Of a DNA stretch of 64,000 nucleotides, positions 26,270-36,655 are shown piece after piece (position 1 is the first letter of the stretch; each line of letters begins with the position of its first letter). The notes under the pieces are model-generated. The model did no database searches. It saw only the letters and a list, made by a program, of their open reading frames with translations, and was not told the origin of the DNA. The translations under genes and the position numbers were made by a program. The stretch is from NCBI RefSeq assembly GCF_024639375.1, contig NZ_JAHEIM010000002.1:78107-142106 (forward strand), in the 5' to 3' direction. The DNA is from Rhodoluna sp. (GTDB taxonomy: Bacteria; Actinomycetota; Actinomycetes; Actinomycetales; Microbacteriaceae).

Positions 26270-27586
26270 ATGGAAAACCTTTTTAGCAACGGAGCTAAGA
26301 AGTCAAAGCTAGCCAAGGTTGCGTTTGTCGCAGCTATGGTTTCAGCTGCGGCTCTTGCGCTCAGCGGTTGTGCTCCTGCCGGCAGTGGTGGCAGCACTTC
26401 AGAAACAATCAAAATTGGCTATGTTCACCCAGCGACTGGTGCCTATGCAGGCTTCACCGACGGTGACCCTTACATGCTCAAGGTTGTTCGTGAGCACTAC
26501 GCCGATGGCATCACCATTGGGGGCAAAACTTACAAGGTCGAGATTCTTGACCGCGACTCTGGTTCAGACCCTGCCAAAGCAGGCGAGCTTGCTCAGCAAC
26601 TAATTACCCAAGACAAGGTTGACCTATTGCTGTCAACCTCTACCCCAGAGACTACAAACCCAGTTATCGCTCAGTGCGAGGCTAACCAGGTTCCATGTCT
26701 TTCAGCTATTGCCCCTTGGCAAGCAGTTGTATTCGGTGGCGGCTTTAGCGCTGAAAAGCCAATGAAGTGGTCACACCACTTCTTCTTTGGCATCGAAGGC
26801 TTCGGCGACACCGACCCACACGCTTGGGATCAAATCGCAACCAACAAGAAGGTTGGCGTACTTTGGCCAAACGACGCTGACGGTCAGGCATTCCGCGATG
26901 CAAAGACTGGCTATGCCCAGTTGGTTAAGAAGTATGGCTACACAGTTGTAGACCCAGGACCATTTGAAGATGGCAACCAGGACTTCACTTCGATCATTTC
27001 GAAGTTCAAGGCAGCAGACGTTCAGATCATCGCTGGTGTTCCAATTCCACCTGACTTCGCAACTTTCTGGACTCAGGCAAAGCAGCAGGGCTTCACTCCT
27101 AAGGTAGCCACTGTTGGTAAGGCATTGTTCTTCCCTCAGCTTGTTCCTTCACTTCCAAACAACATTGGTCAAGGTCTAGCCTTCGGCACCTGGTGGGGTC
27201 CAACCTTCCCATTCAAGTCAAGCTGGGATGGCACAACTCCTGACCAGTGGATCAAGAACTTCGAAGCAAGCCCAGAAGGTAAGGGTTTGATTTGGAACCA
27301 GGCAACTGCAGAAAACTATGCAATGTTTGAGCTTGTAGACGCAGCGCTAGCCAAGGTAACTGACCCATTCAACAAGGCAGAAGTTACCAAGGCGTTCGAC
27401 AGCGTCAACATCATGACACTTGCCGGTCAGATTGACTTCACTGGTGGGCCATTCCCTGGTATCGCTACAATTCCAACAGTTGTTGGTCAGTGGCAGATCA
27501 CCAACGGAAAGTGGGAGTGGGTTGTTGTAGACAACACCAACTACCCAGCGGTTCCGGTAGCGCGCAAGCTTTTGCCGCTGAAGTAA
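26270..27586 (+). CDS. ABC transporter substrate-binding lipoprotein (Leu/Ile/Val-type, probably aromatic substrate)
   Basis: 438 residues. Lipoprotein signal with positive start, hydrophobic core and lipobox LSGC (Cys about 34), so it is anchored outside the membrane. The mature part is a type 1 periplasmic-binding fold (IKIGYVHPATGAYAGFTDGDPYMLKVV, then DRDSGSDPAKAGELAQQLI). Proteins of this family bind amino acids, urea, amides or aromatic acids. Neighbouring aryl-alcohol and aldehyde dehydrogenases suggest an aromatic ligand (inference). ATG 26270 preferred to in-frame TTG 26261. Confidence 0.85.
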   Translation: MENLFSNGAKKSKLAKVAFVAAMVSAAALALSGCAPAGSGGSTSETIKIGYVHPATGAYAGFTDGDPYMLKVVREHYADGITIGGKTYKVEILDRDSGSDPAKAGELAQQLITQDKVDLLLSTSTPETTNPVIAQCEANQVPCLSAIAPWQAVVFGGGFSAEKPMKWSHHFFFGIEGFGDTDPHAWDQIATNKKVGVLWPNDADGQAFRDAKTGYAQLVKKYGYTVVDPGPFEDGNQDFTSIISKFKAADVQIIAGVPIPPDFATFWTQAKQQGFTPKVATVGKALFFPQLVPSLPNNIGQGLAFGTWWGPTFPFKSSWDGTTPDQWIKNFEASPEGKGLIWNQATAENYAMFELVDAALAKVTDPFNKAEVTKAFDSVNIMTLAGQIDFTGGPFPGIATIPTVVGQWQITNGKWEWVVVDNTNYPAVPVARKLLPLK

Positions 27587-27615
27587 TCACCAAATAGTTT
27601 GGATGGGCAGGAACA

Positions 27616-28341
27616 GTGAGTAACGCATTAGAAATAAAAGGAATTGCAAAGTCGTACGCGAGTTTGCGAGTTCTTGAAGAAGTGACATTCACTGTTCCTG
27701 CCGGCCAAGCGATTGGCATCGTCGGTCCAAACGGGGCCGGCAAGTCAACCTTGCTAAGCGTTATCAGTGGAACCGAAAAGGCATCCGCGGGCACTGTTCT
27801 TATAAATGGCCGCGACGTAACCTCGGTTGGTTCAGAAGATCGCACCAGAATGGGAATCGGTCGAACCTTTCAGATTCCTCGCCCATTCACCAACCTCACA
27901 GTTTTTGAAAACGCACTTTCGGGTGCGACCTTTGGTGCTGGCCTAAAGCGCAAAGCCGCCGAAGACAAAGCACTTGAAGCACTTGAAATTGCTGAAATGA
28001 TGCAATACGCAAACACACCGGCCGGCCAGTTGCCGTTGCTAGCTCGCAAGCGTCTAGAACTTGCTCGAGCACTCGCAACAAACCCAAGCATTTTGCTCTT
28101 GGATGAAATCGCCGGTGGACTGACAGAGGCAGAATGCGACAGCTTGGTGCAGACCATTAGCCAACTTCGTGATTCAGGAATCACGATCGTTTGGATTGAG
28201 CACGTAGTGCAAGCCTTGACCGCGGTGGTTAGCCGTTTAGTTTGTTTAGCCTCTGGAACCTTGATTGCCGACGGCGACCCAAAGACAGTAATGCAGAGCC
28301 CAGAGGTTCTAGAGGTCTACCTAGGTGGAGGCATCAAATGA
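27616..28341 (+). CDS. ABC transporter ATP-binding protein (LivG-type)
   Basis: 241 residues, GTG start. Walker A GPNGAGKST (about 36-44), Q-loop in GRTFQIPRPF, Walker B LLLDEIAGGL, H-loop in WIEHVV. The signature motif is degenerate (LPLLARKRLELARAL in place of LSxGxxxxxExAR), though related LivG proteins also show LAxGxQRRLEIARAL-like forms. Works with LivF and the two permeases below to power uptake. The livF ATG overlaps its stop by 4 bases. Confidence 0.88.
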   Translation: MSNALEIKGIAKSYASLRVLEEVTFTVPAGQAIGIVGPNGAGKSTLLSVISGTEKASAGTVLINGRDVTSVGSEDRTRMGIGRTFQIPRPFTNLTVFENALSGATFGAGLKRKAAEDKALEALEIAEMMQYANTPAGQLPLLARKRLELARALATNPSILLLDEIAGGLTEAECDSLVQTISQLRDSGITIVWIEHVVQALTAVVSRLVCLASGTLIADGDPKTVMQSPEVLEVYLGGGIK

Positions 28342-29084
28342 GCCTTTTGAAGATTGAAAGCATCAGCGCCGGCTATGGCGATGCACCCGCAGTGAGCGGG
28401 GTAAGTTTTTCGGTTGAGCCTGGCCAGCTGGTTGCCCTGGTTGGCGCCAACGGTGCCGGCAAATCAACCCTGTTGCGCGTTATTGCTGGTGCCCACAAAA
28501 TTTGGGGCGGCTCTGTCAGCTTTCACGACCAAGACATAACCGCAACGCAAGATTTTGAGCGCGCTCGTCAAGGCATCTCGTTGGTGCCCGAAGGTCGCCG
28601 ACTATTCGCCAGCCTCACAGTGAAAGAGAACCTAAACATGGGTGCGGCTGCGCGTCGCCCTGGGCTTTGGAACCTTGACTCCGTGGTTGAAGCCCTACCG
28701 ATGATCAAGCCACTGCTTTCACGAAACGCTTCGAGACTTTCTGGTGGTCAACAACAGGCTGTAGCAATTGGCCGTGCCCTGATGTCGAACCCAGAGTTGC
28801 TTTTGCTCGACGAAGTGTCACTAGGTTTGGCACCAATCATCGTTGATGAAATTTATGAATCGCTAAGCACTGTTCGCAAATCTGGGCTTGGCGTAGTTTT
28901 GGTTGAACAAGACCTAAGCCGCACAATCAAAGTTGCCGACTACATCGTTTGCATGCTTGAGGGTCACAACGTTCTTGAAGGTGCGGCTGCAAAACTTAGC
29001 CGCGAGTCAATCACCGCAGCGTACTTTGGTCACTCGATTGAGAGCTTTGATGACGCAACTAAGAAAGGCGGCGCAACAAAGTGA
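28338..29084 (+). CDS. ABC transporter ATP-binding protein (LivF-type)
   Basis: 248 residues. Walker A GANGAGKST (about 37-45), signature LSGGQQQAVAIGRAL, Walker B LLLDEVSLGLAP and GxLVxEQD-type VVLVEQDLSRTIKVAD are typical of LivF. ATG 28338 overlaps the previous stop (ATGA), which decides the start over longer in-frame options. Confidence 0.92.
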   Translation: MSLLKIESISAGYGDAPAVSGVSFSVEPGQLVALVGANGAGKSTLLRVIAGAHKIWGGSVSFHDQDITATQDFERARQGISLVPEGRRLFASLTVKENLNMGAAARRPGLWNLDSVVEALPMIKPLLSRNASRLSGGQQQAVAIGRALMSNPELLLLDEVSLGLAPIIVDEIYESLSTVRKSGLGVVLVEQDLSRTIKVADYIVCMLEGHNVLEGAAAKLSRESITAAYFGHSIESFDDATKKGGATK

Positions 29085-29953
29085 ACATTGTTAATGCGTT
29101 AATTCAGGGAGTTTTGCTTGGTGGCTTATTTGCTATCTCGGCACTTGGCTTGTCATTGGCTTTTGGTGTTCTAAAAGTTGTGAACTTGGCACACGGTCAA
29201 ATCATGACTCTTGGTGCTTACTTCTCGGTGATGACTTTGACATCGCTTGGCATGGATGTTTGGCTCAGCATTTTGATTGTTGTGCCAGCAATGTTTGCAA
29301 TTGGTTATGTGGTGCAGCGCACCATGTTGCAGCGCGCACTTCGAATGGGTGAACTTGCGCCTTTGATGATCACCTTCGGTTTCTCGGTGATCATTCCAAA
29401 CGTGCTGATCAGCGTGTTCACAAACAACAAATTGCAGATTCCAATCGGTGACCTAGCCGTGGCCAGCATCCAAGTGAGTGACAGCATCAGCATCGGTGTA
29501 ATGCCATTGCTAACCCTGGCAATCGCCGTGATTCTTATTGTGCTGTTGCAGCTATTCTTGGCTCGCACCCGACCTGGTCGAAACATGCGTGCTGCAGCCG
29601 ACGACCCACAAACTTTGAGTTTGATGGGCGTGAACTACCGCAACGTTTATGCCATGGCCATGGGTCTGGCTTTTGCCCTTGCTGCCCTAGCCGGTGTGTT
29701 CTTTGGAATTCGCCAAGGCGGCGTGACCCCGTTTGACGGCCAACTAACCGTGTTGTTCGCCTTTGAAGCCGTGATCATTGGTGGCTTGGGTTCACCTTGG
29801 GGCACGTTGGCCGGCGGCATTGTTTTGGGTCTGGCCCAAACTGTTGCGGGTCTGTTTGGCCCAGAACTTCCACTGCTTGTGGGCAATCTAGTGTTCCTAT
29901 TGGTACTAGTGCTTCGCCCAACAGGAATCGTTAAGAGCAAGGTTGCAAGCTGA
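29081..29953 (+). CDS. ABC transporter permease (LivH-type)
   Basis: 290 residues, GTG start overlapping the livF-type stop by 4 bases. About eight membrane helices. Landmarks GGLFAISALGLSLAFGVLKVVNLAHGQIMTLGAY-type N-terminus (seen in part as ALGLSLAFGVLKVVNLAHG) and FEAVIIGGLGSPWGTLAGGI near the C-terminus define LivH/BraD permeases. Confidence 0.92.
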   Translation: MNIVNALIQGVLLGGLFAISALGLSLAFGVLKVVNLAHGQIMTLGAYFSVMTLTSLGMDVWLSILIVVPAMFAIGYVVQRTMLQRALRMGELAPLMITFGFSVIIPNVLISVFTNNKLQIPIGDLAVASIQVSDSISIGVMPLLTLAIAVILIVLLQLFLARTRPGRNMRAAADDPQTLSLMGVNYRNVYAMAMGLAFALAALAGVFFGIRQGGVTPFDGQLTVLFAFEAVIIGGLGSPWGTLAGGIVLGLAQTVAGLFGPELPLLVGNLVFLLVLVLRPTGIVKSKVAS

Positions 29954-30981
29954 TGACTTCACAATTGAGTGCTGATTACAAAGTTGACCACTTTCAAAAG
30001 AAAGCCACCGTTGTTGGCCTAGTCGGTGCAGCGGTCTTTCTATTCGCAGCCGTTGCTCCTTACATCTTTGCTACGGATGTAACTTCGGCGTGGATCAAGC
30101 TCTTCTATTTGATTAGCTTGGCAACCACCTGGAACCTGCTTGCTGGTTATGCAGGCATGGTTTCGGTTGGTCAACAGGCATATATCGGTTTGGGCGCCTA
30201 TGGCATATTTGTTTTCAATGACATGGGCCTTGACCCTTATTCGAGCGTGTTGGTTGCATCGGTTGCTGTGGGAATAATCGCATTTCCAATTTCATACGTA
30301 GCTTTCCGCTTGCGAGGCGGCTACTTCGCAATCGGCACCTGGGTGATTGCAGAAGCAACTCGCCAAATTGTGATTCGTTTTGATTCGCTTGGTTCAGGTC
30401 GTGGCCGCAGCATCACCACCTATACCGAAGATGCGATTTATCGAAACCTGTTTACCTATTGGGTTGCTCTGGCGATTATGGGCCTTGCAATTGTCGCGAC
30501 TTTCTATTTGCTACGCAGCCGTTTGGGTGTGGCTTTGCAGAGCATTCGCGACAACGAAGTTGCGGCAAAATCGATGGGCATCAAAGTTAGCCAAACCAAG
30601 CGCATCGTATTTGTCGTTGCTGCCATGGGTGCAGCTGCTGCCGGCGGAATTATTTGCCTCCAGGGCCTAGGCGTTGCATCGCCAAACACTATCTTCGGTG
30701 TCAACTACTCAGCGTTCATGATCTTCATGGTTCTAATTGGTGGCATCGGAACAATTGAAGGCCCAATCATTGGCGCAATCATTTACTTCTTGATGGATTA
30801 CTACTTCAGCCAAATGGGACTTTGGTACATGGTTGTCTTGGGTGTGTTGGCGATTCTCATCATGCTGTTCTTGCCTCGTGGCGTTTGGGGCGAAATCTCG
30901 CACCGATTCAATTTCAAAGTCTTTCCAGTTGGTCACCAGGTTCAGCCCCTTTTTCCTGGCATCAAGCTGAAGAAGAAATAA
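29953..30981 (+). CDS. ABC transporter permease (LivM-type)
   Basis: 342 residues, starting inside the TGATG overlap with the LivH-type gene. About nine to ten membrane helices. The pattern NLLAGYAGMVSVGQQAYIG, RSRLGVALQSIRDNEVAAKSMG and IGGIGTIEGPIIGAII is diagnostic of LivM/BraE. Last transporter gene; the aldehyde dehydrogenase follows after 57 bases. Confidence 0.92.
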   Translation: MTSQLSADYKVDHFQKKATVVGLVGAAVFLFAAVAPYIFATDVTSAWIKLFYLISLATTWNLLAGYAGMVSVGQQAYIGLGAYGIFVFNDMGLDPYSSVLVASVAVGIIAFPISYVAFRLRGGYFAIGTWVIAEATRQIVIRFDSLGSGRGRSITTYTEDAIYRNLFTYWVALAIMGLAIVATFYLLRSRLGVALQSIRDNEVAAKSMGIKVSQTKRIVFVVAAMGAAAAGGIICLQGLGVASPNTIFGVNYSAFMIFMVLIGGIGTIEGPIIGAIIYFLMDYYFSQMGLWYMVVLGVLAILIMLFLPRGVWGEISHRFNFKVFPVGHQVQPLFPGIKLKKK

Positions 30982-30990
30982 ATAGGATTC

Positions 30991-31009
30991 AAACGGTCAC
31001 CAGCCGTTT
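30991..31009 (+). promoter_or_regulatory. Inverted repeat AAACGG-N7-CCGTTT before the aldehyde dehydrogenase
   Basis: Six-base perfect arms in the 57-base gap between the LivM-type gene and the aldehyde dehydrogenase. It has no U-tract, so it is not a clear terminator; it could be an RNA-processing hairpin or an operator. A strong Shine-Dalgarno AAGGAG (31026-31031) follows. Confidence 0.3.
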
Positions 31010-31038
31010 ATGAAATAAAAGATAAAAGGAGAAACAAA

Positions 31039-32493
31039 ATGGAGCTGCTAAATACGTCGGTGTGGACGGGCAAGATCTTTAATGGTGACTGGGTAGCTGG
31101 TGGCGGCGAGAACATTGATGTTCACGAACCGGCAACCGGTGAAGTGCTAACCACCGTTGGTATGGGCTCAGTAGGCGATGTGCTTCGTGCTTCAAAAGAA
31201 GCGGCCGAAGCTCAAAAAGCCTGGGCTAAAACAAAGCCTGAAGAACGTGCTGCAATTCTGCGCAAGGCTGGCGACCTATGGTACAAGTACGCCGACGAAG
31301 TCACTCACTGGGTTATTCGTGAGACTGGCGCTATTCCCCCAAAGGCTGGCCTCGAACAGCACATGGCTGCAGAGATTTGCTTCACTGCCTCAGGTCTTCC
31401 TGGCCACGCAATGGGTTCAGTGCTTCCTTCTAATGAAGAGCACTGGAGCTTTGCTCGTCGCATGCCAGCAGGTGTGGTTTCAATCATCTCTCCATTCAAC
31501 TTTCCGTTGATATTGTCGATCAGATCAGTTGCACCTGCCCTAGCTTTGGGCAACGCGGTAATTCTTAAGCCAGACCCACGCACCGTTGTTTCGGGCGGCT
31601 ATGCAATTGCCCGCGTATTCGAAGAAGCCGGCCTACCTAAGGGCTTGCTACACGTCATCCCTGGTGGTGCCGACATTGGCCAGGCTGTTGTGACTGCACC
31701 AGAGGTTCGCATCATCTCTTTCACCGGCTCAACCCAGGCTGGTCGTCACGTTGGTGAGTTGGCTTCAAAGCACCTAAAGCGAGTTCACCTAGAGCTCGGT
31801 GGCAACAACGCACTTATCGTTTTGCCTGGTGCCGACATTCAGAAGGCAGCCAGCGCAGCAGCATTCGGTGCATTCTTGCACCAAGGTCAAATTTGCATGG
31901 CTACTGGTCGCGTGATTGTTCACGAATCACTGCACGACGAGTTCGTTAAGGTGCTTGGCGAAAAGGCATCGCACTTGCCAGTTGGTAACCCAGCAACCGA
32001 GCAGGTTGCCCTGGGCCCAATCATCGATGAGAAGCAGCTAAAGCGCATCGACGGAATCATCCAGGAGTCGGTTGCCGAAGGAGCAACACTTGTTGCCGGC
32101 GGTACCTACGAAGGTCTGTTCTACCGCCCAACCGTGTTGGCAAACGTCACCAAGGAAATGGCTGCCTACTCTCAAGAAGTGTTTGGCCCGGTGGCTCCAG
32201 TCATCAAGTTCAGCACTATCGATGAGGCCATCGAAATCGCTTCAGACAACGAGTACGGTTTGTCTCTTGCGATTCTTGGTGAAGTTGGTTTGGCAATGAA
32301 GATTGCTGACTCAGTTCCTTCAGGCATCATCCACATCAACGAGCAGACTGTTGCCGACGAAGCCAACATTCCGTTCGGTGGTGTGGGTGCCTCAGGCAAC
32401 GGTTCACGATTCGGTGGCGAGGCTAACATCGAAGCCTTCACCGAAACTCAGTGGTTGACAGTTCGCGCCGAGATTGCACCGTACCCGTTCTAG
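31039..32493 (+). CDS. Benzaldehyde-type aldehyde dehydrogenase
   Basis: 484 residues, NAD(P)+-dependent ALDH. General base Glu about 252 in HLELGGNNALI and catalytic Cys about 286 in HQGQICMATGR. The HQGQICMAT and SPFNFPL forms are typical of benzaldehyde/vanillin/salicylaldehyde dehydrogenases. With the aryl-alcohol dehydrogenase it would convert an imported benzylic alcohol or aldehyde to a benzoate, for example 4-hydroxybenzoate for PobA (inference). A strong terminator follows. Confidence 0.85.
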   Translation: MELLNTSVWTGKIFNGDWVAGGGENIDVHEPATGEVLTTVGMGSVGDVLRASKEAAEAQKAWAKTKPEERAAILRKAGDLWYKYADEVTHWVIRETGAIPPKAGLEQHMAAEICFTASGLPGHAMGSVLPSNEEHWSFARRMPAGVVSIISPFNFPLILSIRSVAPALALGNAVILKPDPRTVVSGGYAIARVFEEAGLPKGLLHVIPGGADIGQAVVTAPEVRIISFTGSTQAGRHVGELASKHLKRVHLELGGNNALIVLPGADIQKAASAAAFGAFLHQGQICMATGRVIVHESLHDEFVKVLGEKASHLPVGNPATEQVALGPIIDEKQLKRIDGIIQESVAEGATLVAGGTYEGLFYRPTVLANVTKEMAAYSQEVFGPVAPVIKFSTIDEAIEIASDNEYGLSLAILGEVGLAMKIADSVPSGIIHINEQTVADEANIPFGGVGASGNGSRFGGEANIEAFTETQWLTVRAEIAPYPF

Positions 32494-32504
32494 TCAAAAA
32501 CAAA

Positions 32505-32544
32505 TTAGCGGGGTCAACTTTTTCGTTGACCCCGCTAATTTTTT
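32505..32544. terminator. Bidirectional terminator between aldehyde dehydrogenase and ligC
   Basis: A 14-bp stem (TTAGCGGGGTCAAC with its complement ending at 32538) around a TTTTTC loop. A T-run follows on the right (32539-32544), and A-rich sequence on the left gives TTTGTTTTTG on the other strand, so it serves both convergent units. Confidence 0.93.
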
Positions 32545-32555
32545 AAGCTTTTTTG

Positions 32556-33505
32556 TTAGTAAGCCAGCTGTTTCTGAAGCTGGTCAAGCACGATGTAGCA
32601 AGGCAAAACCTGCGCCACGGATGAATTCGGCTCGCGGCCTTCTTTGATTGCAGCAACGAATTCGCGGTCTTGGAGTTCGATTCCATTCATTGATACATCA
32701 ACCATGGAAACATCAATTGGCTCTTCTTTGCCGGTGACTAGGTCGTCATAACGAGCAATGTATGTGCCGTTGTCACCGATGTATCTAAAGAAGGTACCAA
32801 GCGGCCCATCGTTGTTGAACGAAAGTGACAGTGTGCAGATTGCGCCATTCTCGGCCTGCAACTGAATCGACATATCCATGGCGATGCCGAGCTCTGGGTG
32901 CTTTGGCCCCTGCACCGCATTTGCCTTCACGATCTTTGAACCGGTTTGGTAGGCAAACAGGTCAACGGTGTGCGCGGCGTGGTGCCACAACAGGTGGTCT
33001 GTCCAAGAGCGTGGCTGACCGAGAGCATTCATGTTGGTGCGTCTAAAGAAGTAAGTCTGAACATCCATCTGCTGAATGTTGAACTCACCTTTTTGAATCA
33101 TCTTGTGCAGGTATTGGTGTGATGGGTTGAAGCGACGTGTGTGCCCCGCCATTGCAATCAAACCGGTCTTCTGCTGCAGATCAACAATTTCTTGAACCCC
33201 GGCCAGGTTGTCGGCCATTGGAATTTCAACTTCAACGTGCTTGCCGGCATTCAGGGCCTGCAGGGTCTGGCTGTGGTGCATCTGCGTTGGGGTAGCAAGA
33301 ATCACGCCGTCTAGATCTGGCTGCGCCAGCAACTCTGCGTAGTCAGTGAATGCACGCTCGGCGCCGTACTTAGCAGCCACTTCTTCGGCTACCGGCAGCT
33401 TCGAGTGCGCAACGTACTTTATGTTTGCATCTTCAATGTTTGCCAAAGCATCAAGGTGCTTGATACCAAAAGCGCCTAGGCCTACCACAGCGATGTTCAC
33501 AGTCA

Positions 33506-33506
<1 letters not shown>
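32556..33506 (-). CDS. ligC: 4-carboxy-2-hydroxymuconate-6-semialdehyde dehydrogenase
   Basis: 316 residues, Gfo/Idh/MocA oxidoreductase. N-terminal NADP-binding VVGLGAFGIKHLDAL and the EIPMADN element where sugar dehydrogenases have EKP. RSWTDHLLWHHAAHTVDLF is characteristic of LigC. It oxidises the ring-cleavage product of protocatechuate (as hemiacetal) to 2-pyrone-4,6-dicarboxylate. Its start shares the TAATG junction with ligB. Last gene of the operon, ending at the bidirectional terminator. Confidence 0.9.
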
Positions 33507-34749
<1,243 letters not shown>

Positions 34750-34751
34750 TC

Positions 34752-35639
34752 TTAACTCCAGTAGAGGTTGTTTGGATTCGTGACGAGTAGCTTTTCTTGC
34801 AGTGCTGCGGATGTTGCAATTGATGGAACATAGTCAACAAGGATGCCGTCATCGGGCACCTCTTTTTTCATGTTCGGGTGCGGCCAGTCGGTGCCCCAGA
34901 GCACGCGATCTGAAAATTCTTCAACGATAGCCTTGGCAAACGGCACCACGTCGGCATACAGCGGGGATCCCGAAACGGTTAGGCGGTCTGGGCAACTGAC
35001 CTTGGCCCAAACATCATTTTCACGCATGAACTTTTGGAACAACTGAAAACCAGCGTCATCTAACGGCTTGGTGACATCTGGGCGGCCCATGTGGTCAACC
35101 ACAATTGGCACCCCAAGCGAAGTAAAGAACTGCCACTTTTCAATTAGGTCGGCCGGCTCAAAATAAAGCACAACGTGCCAACCAAAAGGCTTGATCTTTT
35201 CGATGATGCCGCGGAAGTAGTCGTCTGGCTTTGGGTCAACCAGGCGCTTCACATAGTTGAAGCGAACACCGCGAACACCAAGGGCGTGCATGCGCTCAAG
35301 CTCGGCGTGAGTGACATCTGACTTTACGGTAACAACACCACGGGCTTTGTCGTTTGCGTGTTCAAGCACATCTAGCAACGCAGAGTTGTCGGCACCGTGA
35401 CAAGTTGCCTGCACCACCACATTCTTTTCGAAACCCAAAAAATCGCGAAGTGCAAAAAGCTGCTCGCGGCTTGCGTCGCAAGGTGTGTACTTTCGCTCTG
35501 GTGCGAACGGAAAGACATCACCCGGACCAAACACGTGGCAGTGAGCATCTACAGCACCGGCTGGCACCTTGAAACTTGGCTTTGTTGGGTTGGCATCCCA
35601 GTCAAGCCAATCGGCGTCTTTGACAAACTTTGTGCTCAT
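34752..35639 (-). CDS. ligI: 2-pyrone-4,6-dicarboxylate hydrolase
   Basis: 295 residues, amidohydrolase superfamily. PAGAVDAHCHVFGPGDVFPFAPERKY (about residues 25-50) is the LigI hallmark, with the His-x-His in DAHCHVF. VVDHMGRPD and WGTDWPHPN supply the C-terminal His and Asp. Opens the lactone of 2-pyrone-4,6-dicarboxylate to 4-oxalomesaconate. It overlaps the ligJ stop by 4 bases. Confidence 0.93.
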   Translation of the reverse strand: MSTKFVKDADWLDWDANPTKPSFKVPAGAVDAHCHVFGPGDVFPFAPERKYTPCDASREQLFALRDFLGFEKNVVVQATCHGADNSALLDVLEHANDKARGVVTVKSDVTHAELERMHALGVRGVRFNYVKRLVDPKPDDYFRGIIEKIKPFGWHVVLYFEPADLIEKWQFFTSLGVPIVVDHMGRPDVTKPLDDAGFQLFQKFMRENDVWAKVSCPDRLTVSGSPLYADVVPFAKAIVEEFSDRVLWGTDWPHPNMKKEVPDDGILVDYVPSIATSAALQEKLLVTNPNNLYWS

Positions 35640-36655
35640 CGGCCGACCGCCTCAAGCTTTTTGTTTAGACGCGGGAACACCTTGCGGGTGTTGCCCTCGA
35701 AGATGCTCTTGCGCTCAGCCTCAGAAATCTTGGCGGCATCAATGTAGCGCTTGGTGTCGTCGAAGTACTGGCCGGTAGTTGGGTCGATGCCGCGAACCGC
35801 ACCAATCATTTCTGAACCAAACAGAATGTTTTTGTTATCGATCACTTCGACCAACAGATTGATTCCCGGCTGGTGGTAAACGCAGGTGTCAAAGAAGACG
35901 TTGTTCATTAGGTGGCCATCTAGGCTTGGCTTCTTAAGCATGTCGGCCAAACCGCGGTAGCGACCCCAGTGATAAGGAACCGCGCCACCACCGTGAGGAA
36001 TGATGAAGCGCAGCGTTGGGAAGTCCTTGAATAGATCGCCTTGAATTAACTGCATGAAAGCAGTGGTGTCGGCGTTCATGTAGTGCGCACCGGTGGCATG
36101 AAAGTTTTCATTGCAGCTGGCAGAAACGTGAATCATCGCTGGCACGTCGAGCTCAACCAGCTTTTCGTAAAGCGGGTACCAATACTTATCGGTAAGCGGC
36201 ACGGTCTGCCACATGCCGCCGCTTGGGTCTGGGTTTAGATTGCAGCCGATGAAACCAAGTTCATTCACGCAACGCTCAAGTTCTGCAATCGACTCGGTCA
36301 AATCTGCACGCGGTGATTGCGGCAACTGACACACGCCAACAAAGGTTCCTGGAAAAAGATCAACCACACGCTTAATCAGGTTGTTGCAAGCAACCGTCCA
36401 CTCTTTGCTGATGCGCTGGTCGCCTTCGTGGTGGCCCATCGCTGAGGCGCGTGGCGAAAAGATAGTGAGGTCAGAGCAGCGCTCGTTGATTAGCTTGAGC
36501 TGGTTTTCTTCGATTGATGCACGAATGATTTCATCTGAAATCACCGGATACTCCGGAGTGGGTTGGCCAGCTTTAAACGCGGCTAACTGATCGATGCGCC
36601 ACTGATTGTGCAGCTCGGGCGCCGTTGTGTAGTGGCCGTGGCAGTCAATGATCAT
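35636..36655 (-). CDS. ligJ: 4-oxalomesaconate hydratase
   Basis: 339 residues, amidohydrolase-fold zinc hydratase of the LigJ/GalB-amidohydrolase type. N-terminal [12 protein letters not shown], middle IHVSASCNENFHATGAHYMNADTTAF and IIPHGGGAVPYHWGR. Hydrates 4-oxalomesaconate to 4-carboxy-4-hydroxy-2-oxoadipate. ATG 36655 is chosen because GGGAGA lies five bases upstream and it forms an ATGA overlap with the previous stop; a start four codons upstream is possible. Confidence 0.92.
   Translation of the reverse strand: MIIDCHGHYTTAPELHNQWRIDQLAAFKAGQPTPEYPVISDEIIRASIEENQLKLINERCSDLTIFSPRASAMGHHEGDQRISKEWTVACNNLIKRVVDLFPGTFVGVCQLPQSPRADLTESIAELERCVNELGFIGCNLNPDPSGGMWQTVPLTDKYWYPLYEKLVELDVPAMIHVSASCNENFHATGAHYMNADTTAFMQLIQGDLFKDFPTLRFIIPHGGGAVPYHWGRYRGLADMLKKPSLDGHLMNNVFFDTCVYHQPGINLLVEVIDNKNILFGSEMIGAVRGIDPTTGQYFDDTKRYIDAAKISEAERKSIFEGNTRKVFPRLNKKLEAVGR

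Noticed and set aside
30991..31009. Terminator between the LivM-type gene and the aldehyde dehydrogenase
   Set aside because: Only a six-base stem with no following T-run; the downstream gene has a strong Shine-Dalgarno and probably belongs to the same operon.
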